From: Hysterium pulicare CBS 123377
Lineage: Eukaryota; Ascomycota; Dothideomycetes; Hysteriales; Hysteriaceae
Direction of reading: 5' to 3'
Assembly (NCBI GenBank): GCA_000467715.1
Contig: AJFK01000021.1
Location: 62,001-126,000 of the forward strand
DNA length: 64,000 bases
Shown: piece by piece, positions 33,758 through 43,259 of the stretch
Layout: each line of letters opens with the position of its first letter
Position numbering within the stretch: the stretch's first letter is position 1
The notes under the pieces: model-generated
Told to the model about the DNA's origin: nothing
Database searches by the model: none
What the model saw: only the letters and a program-made list of their open reading frames with translations
Made by a program: the position numbers and the translations under genes

Positions 33758-34480
33758 ATGAGTCTCGAAGAGTCAAATCGGAGATGAGTCTAATTACTGC
33801 ATCATACGTAGGCACGGCGCTCTTGAAAGACTTATGACATGACTGGATTCAAGTTGAGTCTTATTCTGAGTAAGAAGAAGGGGTTAAGGAGTTAAAGTGG
33901 GAGTCGGGCCTTCTTACTGTGTCATAATGCAGGCACGGTGAGGCCTACGGCCTCATATATACAGCTGGATCCAAGTTTAGCCTAGTTGTGAGAAAGTAGA
34001 ATGAGTCTCGAAGGAGTCAAAGCGGGATTGAGTCTACTGGCAGGCCATAGGTTGACACTGTGCTACTGAAGGACATATAAATACTGCTGGAGTCATCGGA
34101 ATGCTTATTCTGAGTGAGAAGTATGAGTCTTGACTCTTAAGGAGTTAATTAGAAGTCGGCTCCACTCACTGTGTCATGTACATCTGGCACGGTGCCCGCT
34201 ACAAGCTCATCCACTAGCACCGCGCCAGAAGATTTGCGTCTCAACAAGTCATAAATCTGGCACTGTGTCTCTAACGAACTTCCAAAGACTACGAGAGTCA
34301 AGTTCTGGGCGAGAAACACGAGTCTGGAGGAGTAATTTTGGGTTGGAGTCTGCTTACCATGTCATAGATCGGACATGGTAACAGCCTTGCAAATGAGCTG
34401 GAGTCAAGTCAGAATGAGTCTAAAGGGAGGCAATTCGGAATGAGAGTTTACATACCGTGTCATAGATGCTATCCGATAAG
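33758..34480. repeat. Degenerate tandem array of GAGTC-rich ~120-bp units with dyads
   Basis: About six diverged units start near 33758, 33880, 34001, 34123, 34318 and 34414; the fourth is longer (about 195 bp). Each tends to contain ATGAGTCT, a GGAGTCAA or GGAGTTAA box 10-20 bp on, a second GAGTC, then ACTGTGTCAT..GGCACGGTG and a TTATTCTGAGTGAGAAG-like end. I count about 17 GAGTC/GACTC sites between 33740 and 34510, where one or two would be expected by chance. It stands just upstream of gene C, and single units recur upstream of A and B. GAGTC boxes resemble halves of the AP-1/Gcn4 site, but binding is unproven. Confidence 0.75.
34356..34379. repeat. Perfect 8-bp inverted repeat in array unit 5
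   Basis: ACCATGTC, eight bases, GACATGGT. The same place in the other units holds a weaker dyad, for example ACTGTGTC..GGCACGGT at about 33916-33939 and CACTGTGTC..GGCACGGTG at about 34167-34194. The dyad may be a dimeric protein-binding site. Confidence 0.7.
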
Positions 34481-34594
34481 CTCCAATAGAGTCAAACGGT
34501 TGATCAAGAGCAACTGACAAGCCATCCACAGCCTATATGATAATGGCTAAACCAATAACGCTGAAGAGGACTTCCAGAAAACAGTTGAAGTGAA

Positions 34595-35227
34595 CTAGTT
34601 CCCCCGCTGCGAACTGGCTAGGAAGTGCTTCCCAAAGCCCGAACATTCAGTGTACCCGATCGGGATCAAACTTCGATCCGATACCTCACCATTGATGACC
34701 CCTAAAATTCGGATTATCGCCAAACAACCAAGGAAACCCTCGTCCATCCACCTCTCGTCGAAGCACCTCATCAGCATCAACACCAGCACCAGCATAATCT
34801 CCTTCCCCTCCGCGCCCTCATCACCCATCTTCCCTGCCGCAGCCCCAATATCCTCCTCAACCCCACCACAAGAAAACAAAGCCTTCTTAACCACCCCCGG
34901 CAATTCCTCCAGACACTTCGCCCTCTCCGCAATGGCAATCCCACCCCACACCGGCCACACACCCTCCAAGCAACCAACCCGCCCCTCACTAGCACAACCC
35001 CCCCAGAAAACTCGTGAAACTCACCCACAAACCGCAAACCGCAAACCGTACAGCATCAACTTGCTCATCCTCCGGCACGCCACATATCCCCCTCCCCTCC
35101 ATAAACTCCACCATTATACCAGCCAACCCCCCAACATCACCACAAACCCTCTTCTCCTTTATTTCTCTACCCCCTTGACCCCCCGAAGATGCGCTCCCGA
35201 AATCAATAAGCACCGCATTCGGTGTGC
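34595..35227 (-). pseudogene. Protein kinase relic: DFG segment and C-lobe
   Basis: On the minus strand from about 35227 the frame reads TPNAVLIDFGSASSGGQG, the kinase beta8-DFG segment. It continues GDVGGLAGIMVEFMEGRGIC, as in a small-molecule or Ser/Thr-type fungal kinase C-lobe. A GTGAGT at about 35030 could be an intron donor, and a second frame from 34969 to 34595 (LEELPGVVKKALFSCGGVEE and on) may be the end of the C-lobe. No N-lobe (Gly loop, catalytic Lys) is found upstream on this strand. The matching HRD segment lies next to it on the other strand, so the gene is broken by rearrangement. Confidence 0.6.
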
Positions 35228-35336
35228 TATGTCTTTATTCAGGCCAGTGAGGCGTTGAGATTCTTGCATTCCCTGACGCTGAAGTGGATTGTGCATAGGG
35301 ATGTATGCGGGCTAAATCTTGCTGGATAGTGAGAGG
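35228..35336 (+). pseudogene. Protein kinase relic: alphaE-HRD segment, inverted
   Basis: On the plus strand the frame reads VFIQASEALRFLHSLTLKW and then IVHRDVCGLNLAG before a stop. This is helix E and the catalytic loop of a protein kinase. In an intact kinase it would be directly followed by the DFG segment found on the opposite strand, so a small inversion with a breakpoint near 35216-35230 is the simplest reading. No further kinase sequence follows on the plus strand. Confidence 0.6.
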
Positions 35337-35447
35337 AGGGATTTGGTCCGTTAAACATCCGTTAGGACAATCTGATCAGTATGACAGGTAGATAGATATA
35401 TAGCCATATTACAATCATATAAGATAGTAGAGATCCAAGGACTTATC

Positions 35448-37492
35448 TCAAAGATTCAAAATCGGAATATTCCTCTGCAAATACCCATACCAATTCGGCA
35501 GCGTCCTCTTCATCTCCGTCCCACTACTAAGCTGCAAATCCTCAATAGCACTCGCCCATTTCAGCAAGCTCGCTTCACTCCAAGCAGTTCCCATCAACGC
35601 GAGTCCAAACGGCATACCGGTATCAGAGTGAGTGCCAGCCGGTAAAGTAATCATAGGATATCCAGCCTGCGCAGCAATCTGATACGTTTGCCCCACGTCC
35701 GGAGGAACTAGTAATGCATCGACAGGGCTGCCATTGTTCGCAAGCGCCGCGTCAATGCCGTCTTCTCGAGTGCTTCGTTGGCAAAAGGCGAGCGCTTGGT
35801 AGTAAGTCTCGTCCATAATGCCCTTCGAATCAAGAGAAGCCAGAAAGCCGTCTTGGCCGGAGTAGAAGGCTGGAATACCAAGCGGCCAGGGATTGCCACC
35901 TTCCGAGCCGTCGTTGGCATAGTTGTAGGCGACAATGTCCTCGAGACTGCGGATGTCGGTGTTAGTGAGCTCAGAGAGATAGGCTTTGATGTTGTTGTAG
36001 AAGTCGACTTTCACGACGGTGTATTCGGATTCGTTGGGATAGCCGCGCGTGCTTCCGTAATCCCAGTTCCAGCCGTCGGGTGAGATAATAGTTGAATAGT
36101 CGGGAATCTCGGTGTTGTTTACTATCGTTGCACCGGCGGATTTGATGAGCGAGATAAGGGAGAGGAGAATCGCTTGTTGCTCAGGGTCGGCGTAGACCCA
36201 AAAGCTGTTCCAGGGTATTCCAAACGTGGCACCTTTAAGGGCGGACTTATCTGTAAGAAACTGCATATAGCCCTCGGATGGTGTTTTGCCTTCTTGGGCG
36301 AGAGTATAATTATCTCGCGGGTCAACACCGTAGATAGCATCAAAAGCGTAAGCAGCATCGCGAAGGGTGCGCCCAAATGCGCCCACGGTATCTTGATGGA
36401 TGCTCTCCGGTATGACACTATCAGAAGTTAGCAGGACGAGCACGCCAGATTGAATGATCTTAGAGTACCCAGCTCTAGAAGTCAGGCCCACCGTTGGTTT
36501 GATGCCGACTATAGCATTACGTTCGGCTGGATTAATAACTTTCACAAGTCAATCGAAGCTTTCCTTCTGAAAACCCAACAAACTCACCACTTCCATCTGT
36601 CTCCGTTCCCAAAGCGAAAGAGACAACATTCCCCGCGACCGCAGCTGCACTTCCAGAACTGCTTCCTCCGGGAGTAACCGTGAGGTTATAAGGGCTTCGA
36701 GCTTGGCCTCCTCTCCCCGAGTATCCCTCAGAGTAGTTGTTCGATCTCATATCTTCTTGCTATCAGCATACAAAGGCGGTCTCATCTGAACATAAGAATC
36801 AAAAATCGGTAAACTCACCAGCCCACTCACTAAGCGTCGCTTTACCCAAAAGTACAGCACCAGCTTCTCTCAATTTCGCTACAACGAATGCATCTCTTGG
36901 CACCACAGATCCAACCAATGCCCAACTACCCGCCGTAGTCTCCATTTGATCTTTCGTGGCGAGGTTATCCTTAACGAGGAACGGAACTCCATGCAAAGGT
37001 CCTCGCACTTTTCCAGCCTTCCGTTCCGCATCAAGCGCCGCAGCAATCTCCATGGCGTCGGGGTTAAGTTCCAGGACCGAACTTCAAATCAGTTGAATAT
37101 CCGCTCATCTTTACATTTGCATGAATTAAAGACATTATAGAAATATCTCACTTAATGTATCCATCAACCTGCAATATCCTCCGAATATAGCAACTCACAA
37201 GACCTTGAGCGGTCAAAGATCCCCTCCCCATATAATCCTGAAGCTGATCAATTGTCGCTTCCTCCAGCGTCATCCCCAGGCATTGCTGCATAGGAAACAA
37301 CGCCGGAGTTTCGGCGCTCGCTTCGGGTGGGAAGTAATAAGGAAACGGATCCTGGAGAGGATCAATCGTAAGCACAGAAGACGAATCATTGCTCTCAGCT
37401 ACAGAGACCGAGATGGCCTTTGCCGCAACATGAGAGACTGAACATGATACGAGGAGCAGAAAATGTGCAACTAAATGCCTCAAAAGCTCCAT
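35448..37492 (-). CDS. Secreted amidase-signature family enzyme
   Basis: 602 aa from five exons: 37492-37152, 37081-36819, 36752-36588, 36538-36469 and 36417-35448. Amidase-signature hydrolase that cuts amide bonds through a Ser-cisSer-Lys triad. The lysine is in PFLVKDNLATK. TPGGSSSGSAAAVAG holds the cis-serine, and TDGSVINPAERNAIVGIKPT follows with the nucleophile region, as in glutamyl-tRNA amidotransferase A and fungal amidases. An N-terminal signal peptide (MELLRHLVAHFLLLVSCSVS) and asparagine-rich sequons point to secretion; fungal secreted members act on varied amides. Intron 4 (36418-36468, 51 bp) is a multiple of three without a stop, and its removal gives SRAGVIPESIHQDTVG. The triad looks complete. 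The substrate is not predictable. Confidence 0.9.
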
Positions 37493-38260
37493 GGTGTCCC
37501 GGGAACCAGCAATTGGTAGAATTGATGTGACGGATGTGAGAATGAGGTCGTACTTGTGTTCAAGTACTTAAGCTTGTACCTGTGCCATGCACGAAAGCAA
37601 ATCCGGTGCCTGGATCATATCTCAACCAGGCGATTGGGTCCACATGGAGTCGATCCGAACGCCCCGCAGGCGATACGAAGACTGATAAGGTTGTGGACCG
37701 TTCTTACGAGGCCTGGTGACAATGAAAAGGTGTAAATGGCGGTGCTTAATGCATTGCATTACTGTCTTCGCCCGGCCAGACGTGAACAATATAATATTGT
37801 GTGTTATGAAGATGCTCGGTGTGGAAAAAGTCGATCGCGGTTTCGGGCTTGTTAGGTTGATGACGTCATTCACGCGGTGAGAACAATGCTCATTGTTGTT
37901 CAGATCCATTAGCAAGCATCACAATAAACACAAGTACAAAGAGTAGATTTAGTTACAAGCGGGACTTTTTTGTCCTCTCGCTTCATTTGATAGAGCTAGA
38001 TGTAAGAGGTAGGTATCATTTTTCCCGCCACCCTGTCCTTCAAGGACGCCGTAACCTCTGTGGGTTATCCAATTGTACAAGTCCAACAGCATCTATATAC
38101 AAACGCGCTGAAGCGAGTCGTGAGTGTATGCAAACAAAAGCCCCCGGAATAACACCATGCAAATGCTGGGAATGATGATAATGCTATAATGCGGTGAAAA
38201 ATGAGGTATTATGAAGATGAAAGTTGATACAATAAGGATGGTTCGAACGGCTTTTATCAC
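37493..38260. other. Intergenic, amidase promoter and reductase 3' flank
   Basis: 0.77 kb. Chance-like frames only. No element recognised. Confidence 0.4.
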
Positions 38261-40132
38261 TCAGTATGTGAAAGCCTCTTCTATGAAATCGATGCATCCG
38301 ACTTCGACACGGCTGCGCACTGCTTTCCGTACACTGTCGGAGAATCCACCACTGCCGCAGACCTGGACTGCCATAGCGCCTTTGCGACTCGCGATTTCTT
38401 GATCCACGATCGTCTGGACATCGCATCGTCCGGGGAACATCTGTATCGTTTCACTCGCGTTCTGAATCGGTGCTCGACCAGGCTTAGTGACGAAGATTTT
38501 GATCCTCAAGATGTCCTTTCGTTGAGGGAGCCGCAAGACGATGTCCATCCAAGGACGGATCCATTCTAGGCACTCTTGATCAGGAACAGTCCACACGAGA
38601 AGTAGTCTACGGGTGGAGACCGTGCTGTCGGAGAAGCCTTGAACTAGTTGTCGCACGTACATGACCTGGTGCGTTATACCGACACCACCCGCGAAGAGTA
38701 GGACTGTGCCGTACGATGCCAGGGAGTCGTGACCGCCGTAAGGACCCTCAATGCCACCCCAGGTAGTGAAAGAGCCTTCAGGAGATTTAAAAGCCCGATC
38801 GTAGAGCTTACGGGTCATGCCAGTGCGAGCACGACAGACCAGTGAAATTGTGTTGCTCCTGGGTGGTGCGCTTGCGAGGATAAGGTTCTTCTCGGTCGTC
38901 GGCAACTTCTCGTCATCGAACGCAGGATGCGAGGGAGAGGAAGGGCTTGTCGGCATGCTCCACGCTACTGAAAAGGGGTGGGATGACCAAAGTGCGACAC
39001 GCGGGAGGTACATATGCACGTGACAGCCAGGTCGAGGTTGCCAGGGACGAACCATGTGGAACGTCACCCTGCAAGCTTCGCCGGGGAGTGCTTCGACTTT
39101 GACGCGAGTGACTTTCCGACGGCCAATGTTGAAGTAGAGAATGCGTGCGACTCGGAAGAACCACTCTAGACCCCAAAGCGACATGACGATCCTGATCCAA
39201 GGGAGCTGAGGGAGACGGTGGGTATCGAGGTGGACGTATATTCCAATGAAGGTGAAGAAAACAATAAGACGATGGACATTCAAGAATGTCTCGTAGAAGG
39301 AATGGCGGATCGGTGCCCAGGCTTGAATGGCGATGAAAATGAAGAGAACAGCTGAGAGCATACCCCAAGAGTAGGACTTCTGTTCAAGCAAATCTTTGCC
39401 GACCCTGTCCCACTTCCCGGCATGAAAGGCGTTGTAGAACCACGCCATGATGTGGACAAAGCTCTCGACAATAACCAATCGCGCGGACCAGCGGTGCATC
39501 AGGTTGAAGTCATCGTAGCTAACCTTTAGCAAGGGAATGAGAGGATTGTTCCGGAGCGCGAAGAGAACCGTGGGAATCAGATTAAGAACAGCCAAGGTTC
39601 CACTCCGACCACGCAGGGCCGCGGTTACTGACTCCTCGACTGGATTACTCCACGGCAGAACAAGCATATAGGCAATGTTGCTCAAAATATAGACCGCGAG
39701 TAACAGTACGTGGAAGCGGCCTGGAAGGGTACCATTGGTGATTGCCGAAGACAGCTGAAAGGGCTGGTTGTGTCGGTTTTTCCATAATGGAGCCAGGAAA
39801 AGATGTCTATTGAGAGTCGGCCACCACCTTGTCTGATTCTGTGACCAATATGCTTGGTTCTGACGCCCCATCGAGTTGAGATGCCGCATGTGGGCATACA
39901 GCATCTTAGTAAAACGCAGAGCCAACGTAGCAACAAGTAGAACACAGAAGCATATCACCAAAACGTTAACCCAGAGATAGTTTCCAACCTGGTCGACGCC
40001 AGAGAGTCCATGGGCGAAAGCGCTGAGTGGATCCTCATCGGTGACGGTACTTCGAGTGCGTAACGTGAGGGGAGAAGCCGGTGAGGTATACATGTGGTGC
40101 TCCACCCGCCGGGGGTGAAGAGGAATGAGCAT
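38261..40132 (-). CDS. Ferric/cupric reductase, FRE type
   Basis: 623 aa, one exon. Plasma-membrane flavocytochrome b that passes electrons from cytosolic NADPH to external Fe(III) or Cu(II). Short N-terminal outside part, then a helix (LWVNVLVICFCVLLVATLAL). The ferric-reductase core has heme histidines in LMHRWSARL, ESFVHIMAWF, LNVHRLIVF and IYVHLDTHR. FAD site: SSHPFSVAW. NADPH sites: GPYGGHDSL, LFAGGVGITHQVMYVRQL and VCGSGGFSDSVR near the C terminus. Single-exon structure contrasts with the seven-exon relative at 56.3 kb, so they are not recent duplicates. The start at 40132 is the first ATG and gives a short extracellular N terminus with no clear signal peptide. Confidence 0.92.
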   Translation of the reverse strand: MLIPLHPRRVEHHMYTSPASPLTLRTRSTVTDEDPLSAFAHGLSGVDQVGNYLWVNVLVICFCVLLVATLALRFTKMLYAHMRHLNSMGRQNQAYWSQNQTRWWPTLNRHLFLAPLWKNRHNQPFQLSSAITNGTLPGRFHVLLLAVYILSNIAYMLVLPWSNPVEESVTAALRGRSGTLAVLNLIPTVLFALRNNPLIPLLKVSYDDFNLMHRWSARLVIVESFVHIMAWFYNAFHAGKWDRVGKDLLEQKSYSWGMLSAVLFIFIAIQAWAPIRHSFYETFLNVHRLIVFFTFIGIYVHLDTHRLPQLPWIRIVMSLWGLEWFFRVARILYFNIGRRKVTRVKVEALPGEACRVTFHMVRPWQPRPGCHVHMYLPRVALWSSHPFSVAWSMPTSPSSPSHPAFDDEKLPTTEKNLILASAPPRSNTISLVCRARTGMTRKLYDRAFKSPEGSFTTWGGIEGPYGGHDSLASYGTVLLFAGGVGITHQVMYVRQLVQGFSDSTVSTRRLLLVWTVPDQECLEWIRPWMDIVLRLPQRKDILRIKIFVTKPGRAPIQNASETIQMFPGRCDVQTIVDQEIASRKGAMAVQVCGSGGFSDSVRKAVRSRVEVGCIDFIEEAFTY

Positions 40133-43100
40133 TCGTGATGACTATGCTCGGTTGATATTTTGATCGATGTCGCAGAGTATGCAAATAGTTGGTGACACTT
40201 GAGAATTCTCGATTCGTGTAAGGGATCCAAAAATTTAAGATTGGGAAAAGTTCGAAACAGGGAATTGTTCGAAGCCAAGGACTCTTAAAGCTTTCGCGTT
40301 GTTAGGGTGATTGTCGTGGAATGAAGGGTCTGTCACAAAGACAATCGAACAAAGAGAAGGTCACCTTCGTGGCATGACAATGTCTTTGTCGGTAGTGAAC
40401 AAGGTCTTTGTGCAGGTGAACCGGTGTTTCTTTATCGTGCCGAGGGCTGGTTGGACTCGGAATGGGGGGTGGTGCACACTTCCAGGTATTGTACGTACAA
40501 TATACAATGACGAGGGCAATATAGATTGAATACAGAAGGTATACAGCGACGAGACCAGTCGAAGCTAAGGAGGCATAATGGGTGCGTAAAGTGATTGTGG
40601 GCTGAGCCGATGTGGGGAGGGTGAATGGTAATGAATGTGGTACGCAGGTACGTCTCAATAAGTAGCAAAGTCAATAGAAAAGGGCATTGAAGTGGCAAGG
40701 GTGAAGAAATAAAAGAACGACAGGTGAACCGGGAAAAACGCGAGACGGAAGAGGTGGGTGAAGTGAAGAGCAAGCTTCCAGAGCACGACAAGGAGGTGAC
40801 GAGAATGAATTGAGATGGGATGGACAGGAGTGCGATGGGTCAGATCCCAGAGGGGCTCAGGAAAACGGGCGGCAGCCAATCTCAGCCTATCGTCCCCACT
40901 ATCGATGCGCAACGTCAGGGCGCACAGGGGGTGCACAGGCTAGCAGTTGAGCCGCTCACGGCCAAACGGAGCCTATCGTTATCGCACCTCGCCGCTGCGC
41001 AGAGAGACTACTGGTATGGCGAGTGCAGATGCTGGAACGCCTACATGTTCTGTGTAGCAGAGTGAAGCAGCTCGTACCACGATCGGAAGACATGAACCCA
41101 CGAAGTCGTGATCGCAATGCCACATCTTGCAGCGTGGCGGGTCGTGGGTGTTTCGACGTCTCGCCAAAATGTTTCTACCAAACGGACCAGGTGCTCCTTG
41201 GGCGAGTTGAAACATGCCACCAAATGCGAAGGTCTAGTCCCGGCACCATGGACCACGAACAATCTGCGCTGCCCTACCACTTTCAGGCTACAATATAATC
41301 CTCATATCCTCCAGCCAACTGCACTTTACATGCCGGAAATGCGTCCAGTCACAGGTGAGCCCCAAATAATAATCTATTCTTTCGTCATACCACACCATCT
41401 GCCGTGCGAGGCCCGAAGCTGGCCATGCAGTGCCTTACCCCTGCAGCGATCCCTCCCGATCAAATGCATCTTCGGGTCCCCCAATAACGTGACAGCGAAG
41501 CCAAACATGCTGCTACGGAGCATGGCTTCCTTATTAATCTATCGAGAGTACGTTGCTGTTACTCCCAAACCGTCACCCACGCCACCGCGCCATGCCACCC
41601 TTCTCTCAACAGTACTTGTCCACCACCGTCCTCTCTCCAAATGAAGCTTGACAATCGCCCTCCACTAGACGGAAACTGCAGCCGCGAAAACCGTGCTCCA
41701 CATCGTACCATCATAGCCCGTTTTGGATCACCATGCCTTGATTGAGCTGGAGTCGCTTTCCCGTCCGACTTCCGATTCTTAGATGAGGAAACTATCTCAC
41801 TTATCGGTCAATAATCTCGGCCAATATCTCCATGTGAAACGTGATCAGAAGCCATCATGCAGAGTCACCACGCTCTCCCGTATCTGGGCATCACAGCATC
41901 AACGTAGATGGTGGTTGTGGGTAACGGCGCATATCGTGGATCTCGGATCTTGCTCATGCACCCCACAACAACACACATGTTTCTCACCTGTACGGCTCCA
42001 CATGAAACATTGCCCCAATCATATTGTTCAACCGGCCAGCCTTGCCCAGATGATCTATACTCGGCACGCTATTACTTTATTTATACTACCCCAAATGAGA
42101 CGACGGTCATTTTTTCGGTCAAGCAAGCCATGATCGTGATCGAAGTCGTGCGCCTTAATACCTGTGGCCTTATCCGCCTACCCTCGACAGCCACTGAAAC
42201 TCCCTGAATCAGACGGCTGTTGATTGTGATCTGACTGCCAACACTGGCTCAGATAATATCAAATCGGCATCAGCCCTCCGCATAAATAGAGCCCTTTATG
42301 ACGTCCTGTGGAGGACAAGAAGAAGAAAACAATGAGACACCCTCTCCACGAAGTCAAGCACCTCTAGCTTTGGTCTCGATCAGGCCCATAGACTGATGTC
42401 CTACGGGATACAGAAACACCACATCTGATTCTATCCACGCAAAGCAAGAACTAGAAGGCGAAGCGTCATTAAAGTGCCAGTCATATCTAGGCTCGCCTTC
42501 GGAGTACAGGAACATGAAATCAAGGAAAGCCGCCCACACTACCCTCCAGCGTGAGGTCGGGGAAGACTATGGTTTTTACCACAATCAACCGAACCTAAGC
42601 CTTAGGTTTTGATTGAATGCCCCACAGAGGCATTCCCAGGGATATGAAGATGCGAGTCTCACACCACTCTCACGCGGCAGGCTCCAGGGCACAGCATTCC
42701 TGACTCTGGATAGTACCCAAAGTCATCGCACTGTCAACCACCCCTTTGCCTTGATATTGATCATGCATCTTGAACAGATAAAACCTAAATCATCACACTG
42801 TCGACCACCCTTTCCCTTGACCCTGACCAGATCCTTTAGACACCTCGCGATGACTTTGACCTCTCGCAAGTAAAGTAACTTCGCTCGTTCGCTTGGCCTA
42901 CAAGAGCACTGGTATTCGTTATCTGATGTCGCAAGAAACTCCTATTCTAGACCTAGCATTGTTTCCCATCTATTGCTAGAGCAGACAAGTAACATGGTAG
43001 AAAAGTAGACGATAGTCAAAATCGCATACATGCCTAGGTACTTACAAACGCTATGTCACAATCTGACCCTGAAACAAAAATACAACAACGATCAAGATTA

Positions 43101-43259
43101 TGACTACACACACACTCTTGCCCATACCAATAACTAGCTCACGTCCGTTATCTATCATCCCATCATCCCATCATCGAATCTTCAAACCCTAACCCCCCAG
43201 TCTTCCAACCCAACCCAACCCACCCTAAAAAAAACCAACACATCACAACTATCCAACCC
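40133..43259. other. Long gene-poor region
   Basis: 3.1 kb. Frames such as 41108-41644 (plus) and 40936-40302 (minus) look like chance coding of biased composition. The reductase promoter lies at the left, and the 3' flank of the Cps1/DIP2 gene at the right, with a C-rich tract at 43180-43260. A diverged direct duplication sits at 42720-42830. No transposon, tRNA or conserved gene found. Confidence 0.45.
42720..42830. repeat. Diverged tandem duplication, period about 66 bp
   Basis: AAGTCATCGCACTGTCAACC at 42719 and AAATCATCACACTGTCGACC at 42786 begin two copies of about 44 bp, each followed by a CACCCYTTKCCTTGA stretch. Differences are mostly transitions. Probably an old local duplication. 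Confidence 0.6.

Noticed and set aside
34630-34690. Hairpin GGATC-AAACTTC-GATCC resembling a tRNA T arm
   Set aside because: The loop lacks TTCRA in the proper place on either strand and no acceptor or anticodon stem can be drawn around it.
34650-35258. 202-codon plus-strand frame rich in Ser/Pro
   Set aside because: It is the antisense shadow of the minus-strand kinase relic; only 35228-35336 on the plus strand carries real kinase sequence.
41108-41644. Open frame of 178 codons on the plus strand in the 40-43 kb gap
   Set aside because: Biased composition (Pro, Ser, His, Arg), no domain, no supporting splice pattern, and overlapping frames of similar length on the other strand.
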